Of a stretch of DNA of 64,000 bases, positions 19,738 through 31,451 are shown piece after piece. The stretch comes from Rachicladosporium sp. CCFEE 5018 (lineage: Eukaryota > Ascomycota > Dothideomycetes > Cladosporiales > Cladosporiaceae), in assembly GCA_002077045.2 (NCBI GenBank), contig KZ111153.1, positions 500,860 to 564,859 on the forward strand. Reading direction: 5' to 3'. The translations under genes and the position numbers were made by a program. Position 1 is the stretch's first letter; every line of letters begins with the position of its first letter. The notes below the pieces were generated by a model. It ran no database searches. It had not been told where the DNA came from and was given only the letters and a program-made list of their open reading frames with translations.

Positions 19738-20418
19738 CGTATTGCTTGCTGACAAGGTGTGAAAAAGCTGAATGAGACGGCCGGGGAGTGAGAATCGAGA
19801 ATGAAACGGCGACACTACTTACCTGTCCTTCGAGACGGCAGAGCAAATCATGATGTCCTGTACTGGTGCGTTCCGGACGTGTTCGAGCCTCACATATATT
19901 AGACGGAGGCTGTCAACCCGCGTCCGCCGTTGGCGGTCCGCCGTGTCTTTGCGAGATCGAATGTTCCCTTCAAAGGTACAGCGAAATCAGACCCATCCTG
20001 TTGCCCGCGTGGAGACAGTGATTGCGGTCCGTCCAGAAATCCATCTCGTGATCTGATGGTCCACGTTGCCGTGATAGCTGTCGAATTCAGGCAATGGCAG
20101 CGTTGTGGTGGCGTTTCATAGATGTCGTAGGCTCATGAGTAAGAAACGCGCAGACAGCGCGCGATTGCTGTGCTGAACGTGAGTCTACCTGTAGAACGAA
20201 TATATGCTTTCACACGCTAACGATGGAGGTGTGTCATGGTTGGCCAAGAGGCAGCATGTAATGCGTTTGGCACAGGTTGATGTAGCCCTTTACGAGGCGA
20301 TGGCAGTCCACGACTACTCCTACAAATGGCCGGCCGTAATAGACGCTACGCCTTTCATCCTGACCCAGTATGTCTAGCTCGTATTGCCATTGATGCTTAC
20401 ACGAACTACGGCGGTCAT
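19738..20418. other. upstream region of GH131 and 3' region of RAD3, copy 1
   Basis: Includes a probable 5'-UTR intron of the GH131 gene (19749-19822) and an upstream ATG at about 19851 on the minus strand. No other gene seen. Confidence 0.5.
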
Positions 20419-22821
20419 CTAGAAGTCATTCATATCGTCGTCAAAGTCAGGCATCTCCATCGCCGCAGCATCCGCCTCAGCTTCCGCTTCAGCCATGATC
20501 TCGTCACCATGTACATGTCCATTCGAACCACCAATCCCTCCATCGATAATTCGCCCTGCTTTCTCGTGCTCAGTATTGACCTTAGCCTGGTGGCGCATCA
20601 AGTCGTCAAAGCTCCATGTACTAACACCCTCCTGTAGGTGCATCGGAAATGGCTTGCTCATGCCCTTCAAGAAGCGCTTCGCTGCGGCCACACTCTGATC
20701 GACGCTCATGTTTGCATCTGCCTCACTGAGTGCACTGCCAATCCACTTTGGCAGCTGTTGTCGCTTCTTTGCGAAGCGCTTGTCTGCCATCACCATGATC
20801 CCGTAGTCGTCCTTCCCACGCAAGACTCGACCCAAGCACTGCGCGCAATGTCGCATTGCATCGAAGGACAGAAAGTCGTTCTCCCGGATCCGATATGTCT
20901 CGCGCAGGAACTCTAATCGAGCTTTCAATATACGCGACTCGGTATACTGGAAGGGCACACCGATGCACAGCACGGTGCGGCCGTAGTGGTGGTCAAAATC
21001 GATACCCTCACTTACCTTACCGCGAGCGACACAGAGCAGTACAGCTCCTCGCCCATTGCTGCAGGCTGTGCGGTAGGTTTCCAATGCCAAAGATGTCTCT
21101 TGGCTGTCAGGCGTCTCGACCAGGATGAGCTTACTCTTCCAGACTTGATCTAGGATGCCCATACCTTGCCACATCGATATGATGCTCTCCATATACAAAT
21201 ACGACGGGAAGAACACGACCATGCCATCAGGCGTCAGCTTTGAAAACTCAATGAGCAGGTTGCCATAATTACGGACGTTCGATGGGTCGTTACGTGTCTG
21301 GAACCCAGACGAGATTGATCCCTGATCCGAGCCGCGGGTGACGATCATCGGTAGAAATGATCGCCTTGCCAGGGTCATAGCATATGACTCTTGCACAACG
21401 CAAGTGAAGCCCAGCATCTTCGGATACATCTCTAGAGGCGAGATTGTTCCGGACGTGATGATGACAGAGCTGAAGCGGTCGAAGACTGGCTTGATGGCGA
21501 TCGCAGCATCGAGGCAGGTGAAGTGCAGAATCGGGTTCGGGACTGTAGCTGTCTCCGATTCGTATGGCTCGAGGATGAGCAGGAAGCCAGTGTCGTAAGT
21601 AGCAACCAGTGTGGCGAAGCTCGCAACCTCTTGCAGAGGCTGGTAATCCTCGATATTCGACAGCTCCAGTGTGCGCACGAGAGAAGTCAGACGCTCTGCG
21701 CAGAACCTCAATGGCTTCTTCTCGATAAACGTGAGCTCTTTCAAATGCTGCAAGAATGAAGGTGGTGTCTCGGAGATGACATGTAGTACTTTCATTCTCG
21801 TCTTGAGATACTCAATGAACCGCTTCAGGAAGGCTGTGAAGTGTTCTGCTCGCCGTATGTTTCCAGGTACTGCTTCTTTCAGCAAATCGTCTGGTAGTGC
21901 TGGGTTCGACATGAAAGCACCCTCATCTCGAGCCTCGTCGGCTTCTCGCAAGCCCTCCACGAGCTTTGAGTACTCGTTTTGTAGCTTTTCGGCATCAGTG
22001 TCTTTCATCTCGGAGATCTTGCGCTCTAAGTTCGAAGCTCCTCTTGCTGCCTTGCGGAGCGAATCTTCTGTGAGATCGATGCTCAAAGACTCGATGCAGA
22101 CGTTGTCAATGTTGTGAGCTTCGTCGAAGACTACTATACAGTCCTTTGATAATTCCTTTGATACACGCTCGGCGATCTTAGGGTCCAACAGGTAGTGATA
22201 TGAGTAGATGATGACATTGCAGAACGACATCATTCGTCTTGCAGTGAAGTACGGGCACTGCTTGTTCTGCTCACCATATCGGAGCATACCATCCAGTGTC
22301 CACACACCAGGTGGTATGAGGTTATGAGGTTCGAGAAGATCCAGATTGTCATGGTAGACACAAAGATCGACATCTTCGCCGCGCTCCTTCTTCTCCTTCA
22401 CGAAGCCAGCGGTTAGACTTCGACATCTTGCGTCGACGACTGATCCACTCTTCTCGCGTTTGACTGACGGATGCAAGCAGAGGTTCTTTCGGCTTGTCAA
22501 GCCTAACCCACGAAAGTCCTCGACCTCGCCTAGCTGATCTGCCCGGTACTTCATCAACGCCTTCAGCTCAGCAAGTGCCTTCTCAATCTCAGACATCGTA
22601 CGTGAGCAGTAGATGAGCTTTCGATGCTCGGGGTAGAACTGCTGGTATGCCACGATGAGTGACAGGAGAGAGACCGTTTTGCCAGTCCCTGAAGGCATCT
22701 CCAAGACGCAGTGGCCTCCTGCATCAAGGGTGCGCTTGAGGTCGCACATGTAGGCATATTGCTCAGGGTAGATTCTGGGGTAAGGGAAGAGAACCGGGAG
22801 GTCCTCAATGAAGAACTTCAT
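20419..22821 (-). CDS. RAD3: RAD3/XPD, TFIIH 5'-3' DNA helicase, copy 1
   Basis: A single exon of 800 aa (yeast Rad3 778). The start MKFFIEDLPVLFPYPRIYPE is the family start. Walker A is MPSGTGKTVSLL; the iron-sulfur cysteines are in KNLCLHP, DARCRSL, DLCVYHDN and NKQCPYF; Walker B is VVFDEAHNID. HD2 motifs include GTISPLEMYPK, VFFPSYLYME, ARGKVSEGIDF and AQCLGRVLRGKDDYGIMVMA. The enzyme is the ATP-dependent helicase of TFIIH, which opens DNA in nucleotide excision repair and takes part in transcription initiation. The acidic C-terminal tail (MEMPDFDDDMNDF) is also usual. It shares a 514-bp divergent promoter region with LTN1. Confidence 0.96.
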   Translation of the reverse strand: MKFFIEDLPVLFPYPRIYPEQYAYMCDLKRTLDAGGHCVLEMPSGTGKTVSLLSLIVAYQQFYPEHRKLIYCSRTMSEIEKALAELKALMKYRADQLGEVEDFRGLGLTSRKNLCLHPSVKREKSGSVVDARCRSLTAGFVKEKKERGEDVDLCVYHDNLDLLEPHNLIPPGVWTLDGMLRYGEQNKQCPYFTARRMMSFCNVIIYSYHYLLDPKIAERVSKELSKDCIVVFDEAHNIDNVCIESLSIDLTEDSLRKAARGASNLERKISEMKDTDAEKLQNEYSKLVEGLREADEARDEGAFMSNPALPDDLLKEAVPGNIRRAEHFTAFLKRFIEYLKTRMKVLHVISETPPSFLQHLKELTFIEKKPLRFCAERLTSLVRTLELSNIEDYQPLQEVASFATLVATYDTGFLLILEPYESETATVPNPILHFTCLDAAIAIKPVFDRFSSVIITSGTISPLEMYPKMLGFTCVVQESYAMTLARRSFLPMIVTRGSDQGSISSGFQTRNDPSNVRNYGNLLIEFSKLTPDGMVVFFPSYLYMESIISMWQGMGILDQVWKSKLILVETPDSQETSLALETYRTACSNGRGAVLLCVARGKVSEGIDFDHHYGRTVLCIGVPFQYTESRILKARLEFLRETYRIRENDFLSFDAMRHCAQCLGRVLRGKDDYGIMVMADKRFAKKRQQLPKWIGSALSEADANMSVDQSVAAAKRFLKGMSKPFPMHLQEGVSTWSFDDLMRHQAKVNTEHEKAGRIIDGGIGGSNGHVHGDEIMAEAEAEADAAAMEMPDFDDDMNDF

Positions 22822-23335
22822 CCTGCCTCACCTCTCGAGTTCTCGTCACCTTTGAAGTGCGTATGTCGAAGAAGTCTCCATCAGTGGAATCAAGGCGATA
22901 CACTGTATGTCCAGGTGAAGTCCGCCGGCGTCACCTTGGAGGGTCAACCGACTCGAGCGTAGCCGGTCTTGATGAGCTCGTGAGTAGCACGATCAAGTCT
23001 TAGTGCAAATATATATTGCCACTGGACACGCGATTGAGTCACGACTTCACGTGCTTTAGCGAGCTCATCTCACAGTTCAGGCGGACCACTCCACCACTAA
23101 ATGAGGTGAGAGTTTCGCTAATCTGAGACCGTATCGATCTCGGCTACGTCACGTCACTGTTGTCTCATTTGGCAACGCAAAATCGCGAAATGCATAATTC
23201 TTGCGTGCAGGTACCTTAGACACGAATACGTACCTCTTGACTATGGCAGGCATTTGAACGGCAAAATTGGATCGCGAGACTCCTCCCACAATCTGGGCCG
23301 CGACATCCTACCCTCCAACAGCCGACACCGCTACG
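22822..23335. promoter_or_regulatory. RAD3/LTN1 bidirectional promoter region, copy 1
   Basis: These 514 bp separate opposed start codons. Palindrome-like elements (CACGTC ACGTCACTG near 23150, CACGTG-like half sites near 23050) could bind bZIP or bHLH factors; this is not tested. The sequence at 59723-60236 looks identical. Confidence 0.45.
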
Positions 23336-26300
23336 ATGAGCAAGAAGTTCAAATCGCAAGCCAGCAGCGCTCGACTTGGGAACGGGCTCAGTGGATTTGG
23401 ATCTACAGCCTTCGGTTCCTCAGCCCGGCCTTCGACATTATCCTACATCCAGGAGCCGTTGGACTACAGTGGGATATCGGACGCGAATGTAGTAGTCACG
23501 CTCAAAAGCCTGAGCAAAAGAGATGCTACAACGAAAGGCAAGGCGCTTGAGGATCTCCAAGCGCATGTGGAGGCCGCTCAGTCCGAGCCAGACGACAGCC
23601 TGCTCGAAGTCTGGGCACAGCTGTATCCTCGTCTGTCCATCGATTCCTCTCGACGGGTGCGGCAGCTCGCACACGGTCTGAATGGACGAATTTGTGCGCG
23701 GAGTGGGAAAAGAGTGGCAAAGCACTTGTCAAGCATTGCGGGTCCATGGCTGGCAGGCACATATGACAGCGACCGGGCGGCAGCTAAAGCTGCGCAGGAG
23801 GCGTTTGCTTTGGTGTTCCCTACAGCTGAGAAGGCGCAAGGCGTGCGAAGGACATTTCAGCAGTCGATTTTGGACTATTGCACTCAGGCGGTATTGCATG
23901 AGTCTGTAAAGACCCTAAGCGATGAACGTGCCGTGAGCAAAGATGATGCCGAGGCGACATATGCCCGTGTAGTTGCTACCAGCCTTGCGCTCGTAGGCGT
24001 GCTCCTCGAAACCTTGCCTTCCGCAGACGTCGCTCGCTGCGAAGCAGCTTACGATGACCTACTACAGTCAATCATATGGGCGTATGCTACTCATGCGGAC
24101 AGCAGTGTTCGGAGACACATGCATAGACTCGTACGGCAATACTTGCGAAGTCAGCCCAAGGCTATCGAGCGACAGCTCAAAGATGTAAGCACTGCGTATC
24201 TATGCAAAGGCTTACCTTCCGATCAGTTTGGCACATCTCTAGACTTCATGCGAACAGTCGAAGCGCTCACACTTGTGTACCCTATCATCTGGACAGAGCA
24301 TTACAGTGGGAAGAAACCTGCGATCTCACGGCTGCGGACCTGCCTCAAGAAGGGCTCACAATCTGGCGTGGCAGAATTCTGGCCAGCGGTGGGCACTCTT
24401 ATTCGTACTCTACCTGCCGAAGTGCTTCCCACTTCCTTCGACGACATTGCCGATTTGCTACTGGCCGTGCGAGAAGGTGTCACACGAAAGGAAGAGAAAT
24501 TCAATTCGGCGCACTCGTGGCAAGCATATGCGGAGGTGACATCGACATTATCGGATTCATTGCCAGAGGATGCGCAGGATCAGTTGGTCGAAAAGCGAGT
24601 ATTGCCGATTGTACGTCAGTATCTCTATCCAGCCCAGGAGACTGCGGATTGGGCCATTTCGGGCGCTAGATCGTCGATTGTAGTTGCAAGACTGATCAAG
24701 ATACGGCACGTGCCAGTGGTTCTTGAGCGCGAGTTGGAAAATCTAGCAGATCAGCTCATAGAACAAGTCAAGCTGTCGCAGCCCGAGCAGTCGCGAGACT
24801 TCGAGAAGTCACAGCGAGAGATTTCCGCCACCGGCGAAAGATGGGCTGCACTTATGCGAGACCTGGGAGAAGACAACATCGGTCTTCCTGATAGCTTCAT
24901 GGTCGCGGTCACATCCCAAGAGTCCAGAGTATTGAGGGAGAGCTTACGCCTGCTAACGGCGCGACAGGGCAAGCCCTATGGAGCAGCAGCCGTTGTAGAC
25001 GCGCTTCTGCGTGAGTCGGGTGCACGTCTGAAGAGTGATCTGGGAGTTCGCGAGACATTGGAGAGTTTTGCCACCAATGATCTGGCTAAGCTGATGCACT
25101 CGCCGTCTCAGCTGCAGCTGATCAGATGCTTGTACGCAATCAGTGACAGTTCTTCATTCCGGTCTGCGTTTGCGATGGTCATTGATGGCCTAATTGATCC
25201 GGAGGCCAGCTCAGCTGACAAAGAGAAGCTGCTTCGTGGACTGTTTACACGACATACTCCAAAGAGTGTCATCCCTGCCACTCTAGAGTCTCGACAGCTA
25301 CAGACACTCATCGTATCACTGGCATCTGCTGACGATGCAGGTGTAGTGCCATGCCCCGTACTGCTTGCAGAGCTTCTGCCATTCGATGTTGTCTCTCCGA
25401 AGACAATTAGCAGTATTCTGGACAACTTGAGCGCCCGTCTAGCACAGGAAGTGGGCGCCACGGACGCACTCAAGTCTCTGACTTACTTAGCATCGCGATC
25501 GCCGAGTACCATGGCGCAATATCTGACTGACACGTCTTCCAGAGGCAGCGATCTGATTTCGGGTGCTGTTCGATTGGAGCAAGCACAAGATGACCAAATC
25601 GCGGAGCTAGCTACAAAACTCAGTGAGAAACTTACTCTGAGCGGCGAAAGCAATGGGACGCTTGACAAGTCTGCACTCATCAAACAGAACCTCGAGACTG
25701 TCTCAGAGTCTTCGCTACCAATGGCAACACTCATGAGCTTCATGCAGCAGCAGCCCTTTGACAAGGATGAGAGCTGGGAAGCCACTGTACAAGCACTACC
25801 GAGTCTTGACACATGGGATCAGTCCCTGAATTCGATAATGACAGTGCCAGTCCCTTCCCTTGCGATTCTCAGTCCCCACGGAGACGCCATTAGCCTGGTC
25901 GCCGATGGACACCACAGTAAAACTGTGCAGCTCGACGGAGAAGGCTTGTCACAGGCGATGCGTATCGCGGTGTATATAATCAACGTACTTCGCTCCGACG
26001 ATGGGAGGATGCGCATGATAAGTCACGGTGATTTGGCACTTGAATGGCTGAGAAGGATCATTACAAATTTGTCGATTACAGCGACAGTAGCAGAAGAGAA
26101 TCTTAGCATCCCGGGCACGAACCGAATGTGGGCTTCTAGCCCGGAAAGCGACCGTGAGGCGCTCGATCTCGTTGTTGAAGCGCGCAAGTTGACTCAAGCG
26201 CTCTGCAACGCACCGTCACTACGGACCTGGCTCCTGCGAGAGGCACTAGATTCTCAAGCGGACGGCACCGGAACCTCCAACTCGCCACAGGCATACTACA

Positions 26301-28222
26301 CGTCCCTTGCGTTTGGCACATTAGTTTCAGACCTGTTCGAAGTATCCGGCAATGATGCAGAGACAGTAAAGCGCTGTGAGGAGGTGATAAGGCACCTTCG
26401 GAAGAGCGAAGACATCTTTGCGTTACTGTCTCGCATCCAAGGCTTCGCACTGCCGTTGGCTGGCAGCCAATACATGAATCGACTCTGCAACGAGCTTGTG
26501 GCCGATCTCACAGGTCTAGATCCAGAGACCGCTGAGCCGGCGGTCTTCCGTGGTCTAGTCACCCTGAACGCAGTGCTCCGCACACAGGAGGACATGGCCG
26601 AGTGCATTGCAAAGCAGCGTTTGATCTTCCTCGTTAAGCACGTGGTAGCATGGCTGCAGGGCTCTGGCTCCGAGATAGTCATTACCGAGACTGCAAAGTT
26701 GCTTCCAAGTCTACTACCGGCTATGAAAGACATGTATGGCGAGCACTGGACACAAATACTCGAGGCACTCGAAGCGATCTGGTCGAATTTGCAAGCAGGG
26801 GAGCTGACAGAGACATCCGTACCCATACTACATGCAACTCTCAAGCTACTTGGCACCTTGCGCGGCTTAGCTACCGAGGATGAAGCGAACGAAGATCTCT
26901 GCGATGCACTCAAGGCTCACGATGGTAAGATCTTCTCCAGCTTGCTTGCCCTTCTAGTGTCGAGCAGTCAAGTCCCCGATCACGCACATCAGCCCCGGCG
27001 ACTGGTCAACGAGCTTCTTGCACGGCAACTCTCCAAATGCAAGTCAAAGACAATGGACGATGTTCACGATCTGTATGCCTTGCTCGGCTCAAAGTCACGG
27101 GCTGTGCAAGGCGCAGCTTTCGAGCTTCTGCACGCAAGCATACCTGTCGCGCAGGAACAAATCTCCATCGACGCGGCTATCGAGAGCAAGACAGCGAGTC
27201 TACCGGATGAGTTGCTGTCCCTGATTCTGGAGATTCCATCGTTAGACCTTATGGAAGACAGCGATGACAGTGATCTTCCGCAAGAGCTACAGAGCTACCT
27301 CTTCAGCTGGCGGCTTCTGTTCGATCACTTCGACGGCTCAAGCTACAAAGTCAAGAGTGACTACATCGAGCAGCTGAAGGATGGTGCATACCTTCCTGGA
27401 CTGTTGGACATGGCTTTGGAATATCTGGGTCACACGAGGGGTAAGCCTGTGGATGTTGCACGCTTCGACATTGCGAATTACCAGTCCGGCCTGCAAGACA
27501 AGCCTGCAGTAGACCTTCAGTGGCTACTCACGCATCTTTTCTACCTATCCCTACTGCACTTGCCTAGCCTCACGAAGTCTTACTACCTTGACGTCCGATC
27601 ACGTCAGACTTCACAAGCAGTCGAAACCTGGACAGCGAAGTTCATCAGCCCGCCGATAATTACGACGAGCTTACAAGCTGTCGCCGACTGGAGCGAGAAG
27701 AGCGTCAAGGAAGACGCGGAATACGAGAAGATGGCCGTCAAGGTCGGCATGCGCAGTCGTGAGATAAGCGTCTCGTACGTGGTCGACGAGCAGACGATGG
27801 CCATCAAGATCGTGCTTCCCGAAGCATATCCTCTAGCCAGCGCCCAGGTCGTCGGTGTCAGCCGCGTCGCAGTCAAAGAAGAGAAGTGGCAGAGCTGGCT
27901 TCGCAGCTGTCAGGGCGTCATCACCTTCTCGGTACGTTACTTCCTCTCCCTTCCCGTCAGCATTCCATCCCACTGACTCACCTCACAGAACGGCTCCATC
28001 ATCGACGGCCTCTCAGCCTGGCGCAAGAACGTTACTGGCGCTCTCAAAGGCCAGACTGAGTGCGCTATCTGCTACTCCATCATTTCAGGCGATAAGCAGC
28101 TACCCACGAAACGCTGTCCGACGTGCAAGAACTTGTTCCATGCGAGCTGTTTGTACAAATGGTTCAAGACGAGCAATGCGAGTACTTGTCCGTTGTGTAG
28201 GGAGGCGTTCAACTTCAATTGA
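23336..28222 (+). CDS. LTN1: LTN1/RKR1 listerin E3 ubiquitin ligase, copy 1 (2 exons)
   Basis: Exons are 23336-27931 and 27989-28222, giving 1609 aa (yeast Rkr1 1562). The start is the ATG of MSKKFKSQASSARLGNGLSG; the frame before it begins with TTG. The N-terminal domain has SYIQEPLDYSGISDANVVVT, LKSLSKRDATTKGKALEDLQ and LYPRLSIDSSRRVRQLAHGL. A long HEAT-like helical middle follows. The C-terminal RWD-like region precedes a RING at about 1555-1605: ECAIC, CPTCKNLFHASCLYKWF and CPLCREAF. Listerin binds 60S subunits with stalled nascent chains in ribosome-associated quality control and ubiquitinates the chain. The single intron separates most of the RING region from the body. Confidence 0.95.
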
Positions 28223-28880
28223 GTGGTTGGGCGGTGCTTCACTGACGAGGAGAAAGTCCATGCTGTTCACGCGAGAGCATAGAAGAAATAGTACGCAACG
28301 ACAAGAGAGCCATGGGTGCTTCGAGTGGAGCTGGCACGCGAAGATTCGGGCAGACAATTGGGTGTAGCTTATTGTGCAAAGCAGCCACCGACTCCGGCTA
28401 CGAGGCACGATAGATATGTACATAAACACAGACTTCACTAATCTCATGTGGCCTGAACTTGTACCTGACTAGTGGTTTCCGGCACCGTTTGCTCAACGAC
28501 AAGTCATGCATACTTCAAGGACAAGATGGGTAGACATAGTACCAGATAGGCAAGCACCTGGTGAGACACGTAAACGGACGAAATCGTCAATGCTGGGGTC
28601 AATCTTTCCTTGTAGTTTCTCGTCAACCCTCCCCCTCGCCATCATGCAGTAGTAACCAGTAGCTCGCAGAACCGAAGCGCACCAATCCCTCGCGAGATCC
28701 ATATCACTCCACCCCGCTCCCCACCCATCATGCCTCCATATCACTGCTGCAGCAAAGTCGCCATTGCCGTCGTCATCATCACCCCAGCACCCATAGACTT
28801 CCTCTCTAGAACAACCGAGCAAGAAGCCTCCATCCGTGATTGCAGTTTCGACAATAGCTCTAGACGTTCAGGTAGCCGTT
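28223..28880. other. convergent region between LTN1 and the cold-shock gene
   Basis: Both neighbours end here. A minus-strand frame of about 110 codons at 28493-28822, opening right after the cold-shock stop, contains a Trp/Asp/Gly-rich segment (VIWRHDGWGAGWSDMDLARD) but begins with TTG and matches nothing I know. It may be a relic or chance. Confidence 0.4.
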
Positions 28881-29212
28881 CTACTGCTGCCCCTCGAGCC
28901 TGACCTTGTCGGCCTGCATGCCCTTCTGGCCCTCGACGGCCTCGAAGGTGACGCGCTGGCCTTCCTGGAGGGTCTTGTAGCCTTGGACCTGTGAGTGGGG
29001 TTGTTAGTGGTGTGCTTTGCGAGGTGCGGTGGGTAAAGGTGGCAATGAAGGGAGGGCAGGAAGTTGGTAGTAGTGACGGGGAAGGAGAGAAGGCTTACCT
29101 CGATGGCGCGGAAGTGCACGAACAGATCAGCGCCGTTCTCAGGGCTGATGAAGCCGAAGCCCTTGGTCTCGTTGAACCACTTGACAGTGCCAGATTGACG
29201 CTCGCCGGACAT
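28881..29212 (-). CDS. bacterial-type cold-shock domain protein (2 exons)
   Basis: Exons, in transcript order, are 29099-29212 and 28881-28988, giving 73 aa. It is a complete CspA-like OB fold: SGTVKWFNETKGFGFISPEN has RNP1 (KGFGFI), ADLFVHF is RNP2, then YKTLQEGQRVTFEAVEGQKG, ending in ADKVRLEGQQ. Such proteins bind single-stranded RNA and DNA and act as RNA chaperones. Free-standing 70-residue cold-shock proteins are typical of bacteria; some fungi carry them. The intron sits right after the HFRAIE codons. It has a good donor (GTAAGC) and acceptor (CTCACAG), so this is a nuclear gene and not contaminant DNA. Confidence 0.9.
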
Positions 29213-29895
29213 GATTGCTGTTGTTATTGGTGGGGGTAGGTTTGAGTGAGTGTGGTGTTGGTGATTGAAGTGGAGGAGTCGCGGGTTGATATTGCAATTA
29301 GTCTTGCAAAAGTTTTGTTTGTTGGGGGTGAGTGAGGACAAGTGCAAATGAAACATGCAAACTTAGACTTCTCTTCAACGGAACGACCGCGCCTGCTGGC
29401 TCTTTCCTTCACAAAATTCCAGAATTGCCCCGCTATTGGCAGGTGCGAACAACCGGAGCTGGCTCCATTCAGGTGCAGCAAAAGTGAAGAATGGGACGAT
29501 CGATCATGACGCGTTGGTGGACTTCCCGTCGTGGCACCTCGATGAGCCGCGCGCACGTGACCACAACCCATTTGAGAGTGATGTTAAACTCAATATACAT
29601 ACCATGGTCGATACACACTATTGAGACATTCCATTGAGCCATGTACTTTTCTCCAGCGTAATGCAAGAGCAGTAGCCATAGTCGCATGCAGCCGAGCAAT
29701 GCGCCTTTGTCCGCTGCGAAAGCAAGTAAAAGCAAGCCAGTACCCGTCCTTCCCTCCAGCGCTTGGTCTAGAAGGTAGGGTCCGGCAACGAGAATAGTAC
29801 ACGCAACCGTCAAGCAAGCAATCTCGATATTCACACACCGCAGCACTCTCATCTCGTCACCGGCTTCCTCACGTGTCTCGCGTCATCGTCACCCT
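29213..29895. other. intergenic between cold-shock gene and FKBP gene
   Basis: Upstream region of the cold-shock gene with a pyrimidine-rich leader (minus strand, 29220-29340), then the 3' region of the FKBP gene. Small frames here have no recognisable product. Confidence 0.45.
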
Positions 29896-31451
29896 CTATT
29901 TCCCCTTGTTGATCTCCATCAGCTTCAAGTCGAAGATGAGCGTGGCGTTGGGAGGGATGTCCTTGCCAGCGCCCTTGCTGCCGTACGCCAGATGGGCGGG
30001 CACAGTGATGCGACGCTCGCCGCCAACGCTCATGCCGGCCACACCGATGTCCCAGCCGCCAATGACCTCGCCAGAACCGAGCTTGAAGCCGAATGGCTTG
30101 CCCTTCTTATTGCTGTCGAAGACCTTATTGTCCTTCTGCAGCTTGCCGATGTAGCGCATGCCGATACGGTCGCCCTTCTTAGCGGCTGGACCGGTACCGA
30201 TCTTCTTATCATCGATGGTGACACCCTGGACTGTTTTGATACCGGTAGAGGTCTTGGCCTTACTGTCGGGCGTTTTGGAGGGAGTAGGACCCTGCTCGAG
30301 CTCCTTGGCAAACTGAACGGACTTCTTGTCGGCACCGTTTGCGGAAGATGGAGCATCCTGTGCGCCTGCTGCGGCAGCGGTGCCGTCGTTCTTCTTGAGC
30401 TTCTTCTGCTGCTTCTTGCTGAGCTTGGCGTCACCGTTGGTAAGTGGCTCAGCCTTGGACTCGGTAATCATCGCATCAAGGCTGGGCGCAGCCTCCTCCT
30501 CAGCAGCGCGCTTGTTCTTGCCCTTCTTCGCATCAGCCTTCTTGGGTGCCTCAACGAGCTTTGGGGCCTCCTCCTCGAGGAGCTCAGTGATGCGTGGGTC
30601 CTCCATGTCATCGAGCTCATCTTCCTCGTTGTCGTAGTCAAGCTCATCCTCATCGGGCGACAGGTCGTATTCCTGCTCGTCGTCATCGCTGTCGTACTCT
30701 TCATCGTGATCGTGCTGCTCTACAGGCTCGACGTAGTTGCCAGTGAGGTAGATGGTGTGTGTGCCGGACACCTTGAACCAGACGCGCTCGTTCTCGCCGA
30801 TGGTGAGGTTAAGGGTTTGCTGGTATTGCTGGAAGGATATTAGCTTGAGATCATGCAAGAATCCAGCATACCGCGTACCTTGGTCGGGTCGAGAGTGCAG
30901 ATGACAAACTCCTCGATCTCGGCTCCCTCCATGTCCTCGTCGTCCGACTCCTCATTAGAGTCCTCGTCGCTGGCAGGCTGCTTGCCCAATGCCTTAGCAG
31001 ACTTGGACTTGACACCGTTCGTCTTCGCCTCGTCAACGTCCATCGCGTCCTGCTCTAGCAACTTCTTGATGGCAGCAGTGGCAGCGGCCTTGCGAGCAGC
31101 CTTGGACTTGGTGGGATCGCTAGGACCGCCGTTGACAGCCTCGTCATCCTCGTCGTCATCCTCTCCATCACTGCTGTCTTCAGCGAGCATGCGCTCCATT
31201 TCGTCGGCATCGAAATCCTCATCATCCTCGGAATCGTCCTCGTCGTCCTCCGAATCCCCGAAGATCAGAGGCTGGCGGATGATTTTGAGAGTCGAGCGGG
31301 GATGCGCGACCTCCTCGCCCTCAGGCGCAGCACTAGGGTCGATCGCGGCCATAGTGATGTTGAAGGCGGAGGGAATGTCGGAGCGGGCAGAGATGGCGAC
31401 ATCGCCTGCGGGCACCTCGAGACCATAGACAGCCATGGGAAGAAGCGCCAT
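29896..31451 (-). CDS. FPR4: nucleolar FKBP prolyl isomerase, FPR3/FPR4 type (2 exons)
   Basis: Exons, in transcript order, are 30879-31451 and 29896-30828, giving 501 aa. The N-terminal nucleoplasmin-like domain begins MALLPMAVYGLEVPAGDVAI and is split by the intron (CTLDPTK / QYQQTLNLTI). Long acidic runs (DSEDDEDDSEDDEDFDADEM and others) alternate with Lys-rich segments that look like nucleolar localisation signals. The C-terminal FKBP domain (about 390-501) has GMRYIGKLQKDNKVFDSN, GEVIGGWDIGVAGMSVGGER and HLAYGSKGAGKDIPPNATLI. Yeast Fpr3 and Fpr4 are histone chaperones and proline isomerases in the nucleolus. I cannot tell which paralogue this is; the symbol stands for the pair. Confidence 0.92.

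Larger units (their letters stand above)
9100..27099 (+). repeat. large direct repeat, copy 1 (of 46017-64000)
   Basis: The partner of the block right of the gap. The match starts inside the conserved hypothetical gene only because the gap hides the rest; 8017-9099 may also be duplicated. Confidence 0.97.

Noticed and set aside
23267..23335. 23-codon N-terminal extension of listerin
   Set aside because: It begins with TTG; the ATG at 23336 starts a typical listerin N-terminus. The same reasoning removes TTG starts at 10513, 32035 and 47429.
29992..30843. 283-codon open frame on the plus strand rich in Leu and Val
   Set aside because: It is the antisense of the acidic and lysine-rich FKBP gene; the hydrophobic composition follows from the GAC/GAG/AAG codons opposite.
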